A DNA stretch of 64,000 nucleotides from FEN-1219 sp037445815. GTDB taxonomy: Bacteria; Pseudomonadota; Gammaproteobacteria; Steroidobacterales; Rariloculaceae. The position numbers and the translations under genes are program-made. The notes beneath the pieces are model-generated. The model was given only the letters and a program-made list of their open reading frames with translations, did not search any database and was not told the DNA's origin. Numbering within the stretch: the stretch's first letter is position 1; each line of letters starts with the position of its first letter. The stretch is from the NCBI GenBank assembly GCA_037445815.1, contig JBBIJV010000001.1, positions 13,050 to 77,049 of the forward strand, in the 5' to 3' direction. Of this stretch, positions 51,253 through 59,107 are shown piece by piece.

Positions 51253-52427
51253 TGCGCGCGGCTTGCGTGCGGCTCGCCGCCGCGTGCGCGGCTCTCTCGG
51301 CATCGGCGCAACAAAGCCCTGCCCCGGCCGACGCCGTCATCGAGCATTTCCGCGCCTATCGCGCCGCGCTCGAGCGCAACGACTTGCCGGCCGCGGAGAT
51401 CGAGGCCGCTGCGGCGCTTGCGGAGTCGGAAGCGACGTGGGGGCCGCGCACGGCAGTGCTTGCCCTGAACCTCGCAAATTTGCGGCTCGAGATCGGCGAC
51501 GATTACGACGCGCTGACACCGGCGCGCACGGCGCATTCGCTCGCCACCTCCGCTGCCGACTCTGGCATCGACCATCGGCTTGCAGCCTTGACGCTCGGAC
51601 GCGCCGAGCTCGCGGCCGGCGAGCGCGCCGGCGCCCAGCGGCTCATGGAAGCGATCGCCGCGGCGGAAGAAGACGCTGCGCTCGCCGCCGAGCTCTACCC
51701 GGCAGCCGCTGCCCTCGGCGAGTGGGGGCTTGGATCCGGCCAATACGATACTGCGGAGGACGCGTGGCGAACCGCAGGCAAGGTCGCTGCGACGACGGCC
51801 GATCCGACCTTCGCGCGCGCTCGCGCGCTGATTGGCGAAGGGACGGCGATCTTTCTGGGCAACGCCTACCCGCGGGAAACTCAAACAGGCACTCGCATGT
51901 TCAGGGTCTCGACGCCGCGCGCTCGGGCTGCAAACGACGCGTTCGTGATCGCGCAAGCACTGCTGCGGCCGGCAGCGTACGCCGAGCAGCCGCCCGGCAC
52001 GGTGCTCACGGCGGGCCAACTGGCCTACGCGCAGGCCCTTGGGTGGCAAGGCGCCCTGCTCGCGCGTCTCGAGAGTCTCGGCGAAGCGCCGCCGACGCCG
52101 ACGCTGCTCGTAACCGTCCCGGACATTCCGCCCTTCGACGGGCGTGGCCTATGCGCTCTCCGCGCGTTCGATACGGGCCCCGAGATCCAGTACCCGGCCG
52201 AGGCTTTGCTCCGCTACGGCGTCGGTGCCGTCGTCGTCCACTTCGCGCTGGACGCAACCGGCAACATCCGTGCCCGCACGATCGCGGCCTCGATTCCATC
52301 CGGGCCGCTCGCCGAAGCCGTCGAAAAGACCCTGCCGCAGTGGCGGCTCGACAAGGCCCCCGGTTCCTCGCCGGACTGCCGCGTGCCGCCGTCGTGGTAC
52401 TTTCCGGTGCACTTCATCTTGAAGTAG
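51252..52427 (+). CDS. Exported protein with a C-terminal TonB-like domain
   Basis: A 391-residue protein starting at the ATG that overlaps the previous stop (TGATG, 51250-51254), which suggests coupled translation. A signal peptide spans about 1-20 (ending 'ASAQQ'). The middle is helical, TPR-like ('AVLALNLANLRLEIGDDYDA'). The C-terminal 90 residues resemble TonB C-terminal domains: 'IQYPAEALLRYGVGAVVVHF', 'LDATGNIRARTIAASIPSGP' and 'LAEAVEKTLPQWRLDKAPG'. It has no N-terminal proline-rich TonB energy-transfer region, so it is not a classical TonB. The role is unknown. Confidence 0.82.
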   Translation: MRAACVRLAAACAALSASAQQSPAPADAVIEHFRAYRAALERNDLPAAEIEAAAALAESEATWGPRTAVLALNLANLRLEIGDDYDALTPARTAHSLATSAADSGIDHRLAALTLGRAELAAGERAGAQRLMEAIAAAEEDAALAAELYPAAAALGEWGLGSGQYDTAEDAWRTAGKVAATTADPTFARARALIGEGTAIFLGNAYPRETQTGTRMFRVSTPRARAANDAFVIAQALLRPAAYAEQPPGTVLTAGQLAYAQALGWQGALLARLESLGEAPPTPTLLVTVPDIPPFDGRGLCALRAFDTGPEIQYPAEALLRYGVGAVVVHFALDATGNIRARTIAASIPSGPLAEAVEKTLPQWRLDKAPGSSPDCRVPPSWYFPVHFILK

Positions 52428-52556
52428 GCGCCGACGCTCCGCGCATACCAGACGGCGTCGCCGTGACGAGGCGCAACGCCCAAGCCCGGGCGCTGTACAA
52501 TGCGCGGCGCCGCACCGCGTACTTGGGCTCATGAACAACAACGAATTTGCCGACAC

Positions 52557-53246
52557 ATGACCGCAGCCGCAGGGCAGAAGCCTGCTTCCGTTCGCGTGCT
52601 GCGGATCGCCGTCTGGCTCGCGCTCGTCGCCGCATTCGCGCTCCTTTACTACCGTTACTCGAGCACGAATTTCACGGCGGTCGCCGCGACGTCGGCTTGG
52701 CTCGCCTACGCCATGTATCTGTCGATCGCCGCGGTGCGCGGCCTCGCGTTGATTCCGGCGACGAGCGTCGTCGTGCTCGCGATACCGTTGTTTCCGCCGC
52801 TGCCGTTGTTCTTGTTGACGCTCGTCGGAATCGCGGTCTCTTCGGCGACGATCTACGCGTTCGCAGGCTCGCTGAAGCTCGGCGGGTACTTCGAGCGAAG
52901 GTACGCGAAACACACGCAGCGGTTGCGTGCGGCGCTCAACAAGCGCCCGACCACGATCGTCGCGGCGTGCAGCTTCTTGCTCGTGGTGCCGACGGACCTC
53001 GTTTGCTACGTCTGCGGCGCACTCAGAATCTCGTTCCCGCGGTTCATGGCCGGAGTGCTGATCGGCGAAGGCGCCATTTGCGGCGTCTACATCTTTGCCG
53101 GCAGCACCTTGCTCGACCTCGGTAAGCGCGCCCTCGAGCTCGATGCGGCGACGGCGCAGGTTGTCCCCTACCCTTCGGCCGCGACGTCCGACGCGGACCT
53201 GCTCGCGAATTTCCCACGGAAGTACACGCTCGGGCACGGCCGGTAG
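52557..53246 (+). CDS. VTT-domain (TVP38/TMEM64-like, DedA-related) membrane protein
   Basis: A 229-residue protein with about five membrane segments. 'RGLALIPATSVVVLAIPLFP' and 'LFLLTLVGIAVSSATIYAFA' form the re-entrant part of the VTT fold; 'NKRPTTIVAACSFLLVVPTD', with a Pro-Thr-Asp where the family has a conserved acidic residue, and 'CGALRISFPRFMAGVLIGEG' follow. The DedA/TVP38 superfamily is implicated in lipid scrambling and membrane homeostasis. The C-terminal 45 residues are soluble. It appears monocistronic. Confidence 0.85.
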   Translation: MTAAAGQKPASVRVLRIAVWLALVAAFALLYYRYSSTNFTAVAATSAWLAYAMYLSIAAVRGLALIPATSVVVLAIPLFPPLPLFLLTLVGIAVSSATIYAFAGSLKLGGYFERRYAKHTQRLRAALNKRPTTIVAACSFLLVVPTDLVCYVCGALRISFPRFMAGVLIGEGAICGVYIFAGSTLLDLGKRALELDAATAQVVPYPSAATSDADLLANFPRKYTLGHGR

Positions 53247-53314
53247 CCGCGACCGTGCCAAAATCGTTATAGTCGATAGCCGATGACGGCTCGGCACGAG
53301 GCTAGGAGAAGGGC

Positions 53315-53695
53315 ATGCGCTCCGTTCTCTCGATAGTTGCATTCACGCTCGCGGCGACGGCTGTGATGGCGCATCACTCGGCGCCGGTGTTCTACAAGGT
53401 CGAGGAGCGAATCACGCTGACGGGCACCGTGACGGAGTTTCGCTTCAACAATCCCCACGCCATCCTGAAGTTCGACGTCGTGGCCGACAACGGCGAGACG
53501 CAGCACTGGACCGCGGAGACGACGTCGCCGTCGATCTTGCGCCGCCGCGGCTGGAGCCAGCAAAGCTTCGCGCCCGGCGAGCGAGTGAAGCTCGAAGGGA
53601 TGCCGTCCGTCGACGGCAGCTACTTGATGCGCATCACGCGCGCGTTTCGCGCGGACGGCAGCGAGATCGGCGTGCCGCCCGGAACCAACAACTGA
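53315..53695 (+). CDS. DUF6152 family exported protein (copy 4)
   Basis: A 126-residue protein with a signal peptide of 19 residues ending Val-Met-Ala, leaving His20-His21-Ser as predicted mature N-terminus. The core is 'RITLTGTVTEFRFNNPHAIL' with Asn-Pro-His at 46-48, then 'TTSPSILRRRGWSQQSFAPG'. It is followed by its partner gene 14 bp downstream. The same order is found at 2060/2434. A purine-rich site (aggagaagg) precedes the start. The function is unknown. Confidence 0.9.
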   Translation: MRSVLSIVAFTLAATAVMAHHSAPVFYKVEERITLTGTVTEFRFNNPHAILKFDVVADNGETQHWTAETTSPSILRRRGWSQQSFAPGERVKLEGMPSVDGSYLMRITRAFRADGSEIGVPPGTNN

Positions 53696-53709
53696 GGGGC
53701 AGGGCCATC

Positions 53710-54480
53710 ATGCGCTCCTTGCTGCTCGCGTGCTTGGCGCCGGCCGCTTTCTTGGCACCCGCCGAGGCGCAGTCGCCCGAGGGTCACGGCATCGCCGGCT
53801 TCTGGTCGTTGACGGGCCCGATGGTGCCGCGCCGCCCGCCGATACCCACCGAGACGGAGCTGATGGCCCACTTTCCCGACGAGACGATCGTGCTCGCCGA
53901 TGCCGGCGCGACGGAGTTTCCGCCGGGGGACTACGGCGGCCTCGCGATCCGCGAGCCGCTGGTCGAAGCGGCGAAGGGCTACGATCCGGAGGAACAGACT
54001 ACGGTCTCCCTCACCTGCCGGCCGCCGGGCTTGATCTACTCGATGCAGGGCCCGTTCCCGATCGAAATCTTCGAGGGCCGCGATCTCATCGTCATCAAAC
54101 TCGAGTACTTCGACCTCGTGCGCGTCATCTTCATGAACGAGACCGAGCATCCCGACGACTGGCCGCATTCGCAGGCGGGACACTCCATCGGCCGCTGGGA
54201 TGGCGACACGCTCGTCGTCGACACGGTGAAGCTCACGGCCGGCACACTGTTCAACAACGGCGTCGACCACACCGAGGACGTTCACTTGATCGAGCGCTTT
54301 CGGCTCGCCGATCCGAATCGGCTCATCGTCACGCAGCAGTTCGAGGATCCGGGCTCGTTCGACGGCGTCGCGGCCCGCGTGCTGTCGTTCACGCGCGGCG
54401 ACGATCATGTCTACCCCTACGACTGCGACCCGGCTTACGGTCTCTCGATCGACTCGCGGCAGGGGCCCGAGGCGCGCTGA
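53710..54480 (+). CDS. Exported partner protein of DUF6152, 'GRWDGDTLV' family (copy 4)
   Basis: A 256-residue protein with a signal peptide (1-20, ending 'AEAQ'). The hallmark is 'QAGHSIGRWDGDTLVVDTVK' at 155-174, with 'RVIFMNETEHPDDWPHS' before it (138-154). 'LTCRPPGLIYSMQGPFPIEI' (101-120) matches the 'NCVPNGMPAIM' and 'PYPIEI' segment of the 24120 copy. It follows the DUF6152 gene by 14 bp. Convergent with an NmrA-like reductase gene. The function is unknown. Confidence 0.87.
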   Translation: MRSLLLACLAPAAFLAPAEAQSPEGHGIAGFWSLTGPMVPRRPPIPTETELMAHFPDETIVLADAGATEFPPGDYGGLAIREPLVEAAKGYDPEEQTTVSLTCRPPGLIYSMQGPFPIEIFEGRDLIVIKLEYFDLVRVIFMNETEHPDDWPHSQAGHSIGRWDGDTLVVDTVKLTAGTLFNNGVDHTEDVHLIERFRLADPNRLIVTQQFEDPGSFDGVAARVLSFTRGDDHVYPYDCDPAYGLSIDSRQGPEAR

Positions 54481-54483
54481 GCG

Positions 54484-55356
54484 CTAGCCGCCGCGGAGCG
54501 GCGCAAGCACTTCTTCGAGCGTGCGCGGTGCGCGGCCCGTGAGCTTCGCCACCGCGTCCGTACAACTGTCCATGTACCCTTCGCGGATCGAACGGCCGAA
54601 CGACGCCACGAGCTCCGCGCCATAGCGGAGATGATTGTCGCCCGTCGCGTCGCCGACGAGCGTCGCGACGAGCTCGGCGTCTTCGAGCGCACGCGCCCGC
54701 ACCGGCTTGCCGCCGAGCCGCGAATAGAGCGCGGCGAGCTCGTCGGCCGTGTAAGCCTCGCCGCCCGTGATGTCGTAGACGGTGTGCCCGTGACCGCTTT
54801 GCAGCAACACGGCGGCCGCCGCGGCTGCGCAGTCTTCGCGCGCGACGTAGGCGACGGCGCCGCTCCCGCGGTTGTGCACGAGCACGCCCGTCTTGAGCGC
54901 CGCCTCCGCCTCGGGCAGCTGGTACTCCGCATAGAGACTGTTGCGCAGCACCGTCCACTCGAGCCCGCTCTGCATCAGGGCTTGCTCGGTGGCGAAGTGG
55001 CTCGGCGCCACGACGGCCGGATTCGGCGGGGCCGGCTTCAAGCCGGACGTGTAGATCACGTGCCGAACGCCGGCTGCTTCGGCCGCCTCGAGCGCCGCTC
55101 GATGCTGCGCCGTGCGCCGTTCGAGATCCGTGGCGCTCACGAGCAGCAAGCGCTCGGCGCCCGCGAACGCCGCGCGCAGCGTGTCGGGCGCGGCGAAGTC
55201 CGCCTGTCGCACCGTGATGCCGCGCTCGGCGAGCGAGACGAGCGCCGCCGGAGTCCGCGTGGTCAGGATCACGTCGTCCGGCACCGCCCTCGCGAGCACG
55301 AGCTCGGCGACACGCCGCGCAAGCTGCCCCGAGCCTCCCGTGATTGCGATCTTCAC
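54484..55356 (-). CDS. NmrA-like/SDR family NAD(P)-binding oxidoreductase
   Basis: A 290-residue atypical SDR starting at a GTG (55356). 'VKIAITGGSGQLARRVAELV' is the NAD(P)-binding GGxGxx motif; 'SATDLERRTAQHRAALEAAE' and 'AAGVRHVIYTSGLKPAPPNP' are typical of NmrA/QOR2-like proteins. 'WTVLRNSLYAEYQLPEA' and 'YDITGGEAYTADELAALYSR' match the C-terminal part. Such proteins act as quinone reductases or redox sensors. A strong 13-bp hairpin lies only 10 bp before its start, separating it from the TonB receptor gene on the same strand. Confidence 0.9.
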   Translation of the reverse strand: MKIAITGGSGQLARRVAELVLARAVPDDVILTTRTPAALVSLAERGITVRQADFAAPDTLRAAFAGAERLLLVSATDLERRTAQHRAALEAAEAAGVRHVIYTSGLKPAPPNPAVVAPSHFATEQALMQSGLEWTVLRNSLYAEYQLPEAEAALKTGVLVHNRGSGAVAYVAREDCAAAAAAVLLQSGHGHTVYDITGGEAYTADELAALYSRLGGKPVRARALEDAELVATLVGDATGDNHLRYGAELVASFGRSIREGYMDSCTDAVAKLTGRAPRTLEEVLAPLRGG

Positions 55357-55365
55357 GATCCGGTT

Positions 55366-55399
55366 GCACCGGCCCCGGCATCGAGCCCGGGGCCGGTGC
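55366..55399 (-). terminator. Perfect 13-bp GC-rich hairpin after the TonB receptor gene
   Basis: GCACCGGCCCCGG (55366-55378) pairs fully with CCGGGGCCGGTGC (55387-55399) across an 8-base loop. On the minus strand it lies 14 bases after the stop of the TonB receptor and 10 bases before the GTG of the NmrA-like gene. No U-run follows, so it is either a Rho-dependent or processing-type terminator, or a structure that governs translation of the next gene. Confidence 0.55.
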
Positions 55400-55412
55400 C
55401 TCGCTCCGAACG

Positions 55413-58400
55413 TTAGAACTGCACCGTCATGCCGACATAATACCGGCGCCCGAGCACATCGTAGAACGCGCCGTTCGTCACACCCGTCTGCGTGTAGCCC
55501 TCGGCCACGGTACGCAAGTTCACGACGGGCGGCTCTTCGTCCAGCAGGTTGTCGATGCCGAAGCGCAGGTTGTAGCGGTCGGAAAAGGTGTACCGGCCCG
55601 AGAGATCGAAGACGTTGTAGCTCTCGGTGTCGGTGTACTGCGCCTGCGTGCGAATCGTGCCCTCCGGCGCGATGCTCGGCAGATGCCGCCAGCGCAACGT
55701 AGTGCCCCAGTTCGCAGTGCTGTAACCCACCGTCGTGAACAGCCGGTAGTCGTACGCGAACTGATTCACGCCGCGCACGTCGCTCGGCCCCGTAGTGCCC
55801 TTGAAGTCGAGCCACGGCGAGGCGGCATTTACCTGCGTCTTCCAGTGATCGGTGATGGTCGCGAGCACGTTGAGATTCAGCGCGCCGGGGCCGACGTCGT
55901 CGAGGCCCCAATCGAACTGCACGTCGTAGCCCGCAAGATCGGCCGCCGCCTCGTTCGTGTACGTGACGTCGACCGTGGCGACCGCACCGCTCGTCGGGTT
56001 ACGAACGATCAGCCGACAGGACGGGTGCGTCGGGCTGTAGCCGGGATTGGTGTCGGCGCTCAAGCACTCGCGATACAGCGTGTCCGGCACTTGCGGCGCG
56101 ATCATGTCGTCGAGCTCGATTCGCCAGTAGTCGAACGTCAGCGTCGCGCGTTCGGTGAGGTCCGCCACTACGCCGAGCGTCAACGTTCTCGCCTCCTCCG
56201 ACCGCAGGTTCGGATTGCCGCTCAGGTTCGAGATGCGCGGGCTCACGAAGCCGCTCGGTTGCGGCGTGTCGCCGCCGTAGTAGTTCGCCGCGCCCGTCGG
56301 CCCCATCAGCTGTTGGCACAGTGCTTTGACTTGAGCGGCGGCAGCGGGTCCCGCGGAGTTCAGGTTCGGATTAGCCGTGTACGGCAATCTTGCGGGATTG
56401 AGCTCGGAGCACGGGTCGCCCTGGAACAGGCTGAACGGCGCGAACTGCTCCTTCGACTGGAACAGCTCGCCGATGTTCGGCGCCCGGTTCGCCACTTGTC
56501 GACCGCCGCGCACGCGCACGCGGTCGACGACCTGCCAATCGATGAGCGCCTTCCAGGTGTCGACGTCGTTGCTCGGCTCGTTGTCCGTGCTGCGGTAACC
56601 GAGCTCGAGGTTCAGCGAGCGAGCGCCCCAGACGTCGCCGACGACCGGCACTAGCAGCTCGCCGTAAACTTCCGTCGCTTCCGTCTTGCCGAACGCGTCG
56701 CCGACCGGGAAGAAGCCCGCGAGCTGGTCGAGCACCGATTCTTGCGAGTTCAGCGGATCCGGCTTGAACTCGAAGCGGTTCTCGCGGCTGCCGACGCCGG
56801 CCGCGAAGCGCAGCTCGCCGGCCGGCATCTCGGCGATGGCGCCCTGCATGTTGTACTCGACGATGTTCTGGCGCATCTCGCCCGACGCCTTGGAACGCGC
56901 GCGAATGGCGGCTTGGCAGTCCTGCGACGGCACGAAGTCTTCGGTATAGCCGCTGACGCCGTAGACGGCCGGCAAACCGCTCGTGCAGCTGATGGAGCCG
57001 GAAGCGAAGCCGGCGCCCAGCTCGTTGCCGATGTAGAGCATGCCGCGGCCGTAGTTCGGTTGCCGCATCACGAATCGATAGCGCTCGAGCGAAACGCCGC
57101 CGCCGTACGTGCTTTCCGTGAACGTCGAGCCCGACGACGCGTAGAGCTCCCAGGTCCAGTCCTTGAAATCCATGTTGCCTTCGAGGCCGCCGACGAGCTG
57201 ATACGAGTCGACCTCCACGTAGCTGCGGCGCGGGTCCGCGAAGAGCGTCGTCTGGCGGAATTCCCAGTCCGCTTCGGGGTCCAGCCGGCTGTCGAGCAGC
57301 CGCGTGAGCTCGGGCGGCGTGGGGAACGCCTCCGACTTCGTGCACCCGCCGACCGGCGCGCACGCGAGCCCGAATCGGCCGCCCGGCAGATACTCGCCGA
57401 GCGTGGTCATGTTCTCGCCGTTGTCGCCCGTGTTCGGCAAGCCGTCCGGTCCAAGCGAGACGACCGACGGCCCGTAGATGCCTTGGCCGTGCGGCGCGCT
57501 CGCGCGCCAGCCGCCCAGCATCGGCGAGGCCGCTTGCCGCTGCTCCGTCGAGGACCGGCTGTACAGCACCTGGGCGACGGCACGCAGGTTGTCAGACAGG
57601 TCGTAATGGCCGCGGCCGAAGAGCGAATAGCGGTCGAGCGGGATCTGGAGATACTCGGCGAGCTCGTTCTGCCGCAGTTGGCCGTTCGACGACGCGTTCG
57701 ACTGCTCGATGAACCGCAAGGGCAAACCGCGCTCGTCGTTCAAGCCGCCGTTGTAGCGGAAAGCGCCGTCGCGCGTTTCCTTGTACAGCGTGCCGTCCGA
57801 GTTCATGTAGTACTGGCCGGCCGTCGCGAAGGCCGGTGTGTCGGGCACGCCGAAGATCGAGAGCACCTCGCTCCGCCTATGCATGTTCGACGCTACGGGC
57901 GAGTAGCCGGCGGCCGAATAGAAGTCCGTCTGCGAAAGCGAGCGTGGGTCGCGGAAGCCCGCCACCCTGAAGTCGCGGTCGATGGCGAACACCTCGTCGC
58001 GTTTCGAGCGCTCGAAGCCGAGCAGCACGTTGCCGCGGCCGTCGCCCGAGTTGGCGCCGAGCAGCACGGAGTAGCGATACTCGGCGCCGTCGCCTTCGGC
58101 CGTCTGTCCGTACTGGACGTCGAAGTCGACGCCCTCGAAGTCGCGCTTGGTGATGAAGTTCACGACGCCGGCCACGGCGTCGGCGCCGTACACCGACGAA
58201 GCGCCGCCCGTGATGGTCTCGACGCGCTCGATCGCCGCCGCGGGGATGGTGTTGATGCTGACGGACATGCCGGCGTTGATCGGCATCGCGCGGCGGCCGT
58301 CGAGCAGCACGAGGTTTCTGTTGGGCCCGAGACCGCGCAGGCTCAGCGTCGCCTGACCCGGTGTGCGCGTGGCGCCGACGGCGAGCTGCTCGCTGAAAAA

Positions 58401-58718
58401 CGACGTGCCCGCCACGCCGAACTCCGAGCCGACGTTGAACTGCGTGACGGCCGGCGTGAACTGCGGCAGCTGGTTCAGCACGCTTTCCATCGCAACCGTG
58501 CTCGACTCCAAGAAGCGCTCGGTATCGACCGTCATGATCGGGCTGTTCGCATCGAAGTCGCGCCGCACGATTCGCGAGCCGGTTACGGTAATTTCCTCGA
58601 GCGCGGCGTCCTGCGCGTACGCCGCGCCACCGGCCCCGGCGCCTACGAGTAACGCCGAGATGGCCGAAGCCAACGCGCTGCACGCGAGCCGATCGATCCG
58701 TGATGATTGAGATTCCAC
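55413..58718 (-). CDS. Large TonB-dependent outer-membrane receptor
   Basis: An 1101-residue receptor starting at a GTG (58718) with a strong 'gggggac' ribosome site. The signal peptide ends near residue 33 ('AAYAQ'), then the TonB box 'LEEITVTGSRIVRRDFDANS', the plug ('LRGLGPNRNLVLLDGRRAMP', 'AIERVETITGGASSVYGADA', 'VAGVVNFITKRDFEG') and a long barrel ending in Phe ('YYVGMTVQF'). The class is common in Sphingomonads, Caulobacter and Gammaproteobacteria and is linked with oligosaccharide or peptide uptake. The divergent secreted beta-helix protein at 59108 suggests polysaccharide use. The frame is open upstream to 59042, but no signal peptide would result from the longer form. Confidence 0.92.
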   Translation of the reverse strand: MESQSSRIDRLACSALASAISALLVGAGAGGAAYAQDAALEEITVTGSRIVRRDFDANSPIMTVDTERFLESSTVAMESVLNQLPQFTPAVTQFNVGSEFGVAGTSFFSEQLAVGATRTPGQATLSLRGLGPNRNLVLLDGRRAMPINAGMSVSINTIPAAAIERVETITGGASSVYGADAVAGVVNFITKRDFEGVDFDVQYGQTAEGDGAEYRYSVLLGANSGDGRGNVLLGFERSKRDEVFAIDRDFRVAGFRDPRSLSQTDFYSAAGYSPVASNMHRRSEVLSIFGVPDTPAFATAGQYYMNSDGTLYKETRDGAFRYNGGLNDERGLPLRFIEQSNASSNGQLRQNELAEYLQIPLDRYSLFGRGHYDLSDNLRAVAQVLYSRSSTEQRQAASPMLGGWRASAPHGQGIYGPSVVSLGPDGLPNTGDNGENMTTLGEYLPGGRFGLACAPVGGCTKSEAFPTPPELTRLLDSRLDPEADWEFRQTTLFADPRRSYVEVDSYQLVGGLEGNMDFKDWTWELYASSGSTFTESTYGGGVSLERYRFVMRQPNYGRGMLYIGNELGAGFASGSISCTSGLPAVYGVSGYTEDFVPSQDCQAAIRARSKASGEMRQNIVEYNMQGAIAEMPAGELRFAAGVGSRENRFEFKPDPLNSQESVLDQLAGFFPVGDAFGKTEATEVYGELLVPVVGDVWGARSLNLELGYRSTDNEPSNDVDTWKALIDWQVVDRVRVRGGRQVANRAPNIGELFQSKEQFAPFSLFQGDPCSELNPARLPYTANPNLNSAGPAAAAQVKALCQQLMGPTGAANYYGGDTPQPSGFVSPRISNLSGNPNLRSEEARTLTLGVVADLTERATLTFDYWRIELDDMIAPQVPDTLYRECLSADTNPGYSPTHPSCRLIVRNPTSGAVATVDVTYTNEAAADLAGYDVQFDWGLDDVGPGALNLNVLATITDHWKTQVNAASPWLDFKGTTGPSDVRGVNQFAYDYRLFTTVGYSTANWGTTLRWRHLPSIAPEGTIRTQAQYTDTESYNVFDLSGRYTFSDRYNLRFGIDNLLDEEPPVVNLRTVAEGYTQTGVTNGAFYDVLGRRYYVGMTVQF

Positions 58719-59107
58719 GATGAGTCCCCCTATGTAGTGAGTACTGACAAGTCTCGAGAGGAACGGCGAGCCGCCGGCCGCCGAGCCGCTCGTGTCTGCG
58801 CCAACGCCGCGACGCGTCGAAGCGCCGCGCTGCGTCGTGCAGGTACTGAACGATAATACGCCCCGCGCGACAGGTCGCGTTTCAGCAACAACTAGTGTGC
58901 GGAGTACCCTGCTAGCCGCCGAAGGCCCGTCGCAGCGCCGTTGCGCAACGGCATAACTGATCGAACAGTTGTTGCGCGCCCGTCGCGGCCGGCAAGGGCA
59001 TCGCATCGATGCGAGCGAGCCCCCGGCACGCGCAGCTCGCATGGTCGACGGCGTCGCGGGACCTTATTCTGGCGGTATGGACGATGGATGAAGGCGAACG
59101 AGGACTC
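58719..59107. other. 389-bp divergent intergenic region
   Basis: This separates the large TonB receptor (minus) from the beta-helix protein (plus) and must hold both promoters. An AT-richer patch around 58845-58910 ('gaacgataatacg' ... 'caacaactagtgtg') is the most promoter-like part. No gene or operator was identified. Confidence 0.5.

Noticed and set aside
56742..58652. A 636-codon open frame on the plus strand opposite the large TonB receptor
   Set aside because: Composition is typical of antisense in GC-rich DNA, with no domain or signal sequence.
59009..59107. A longer start for the beta-helix protein at 59009
   Set aside because: It would place 33 non-homologous residues before the signal peptide. 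The ATG at 59108 has a ribosome site and begins the signal sequence.
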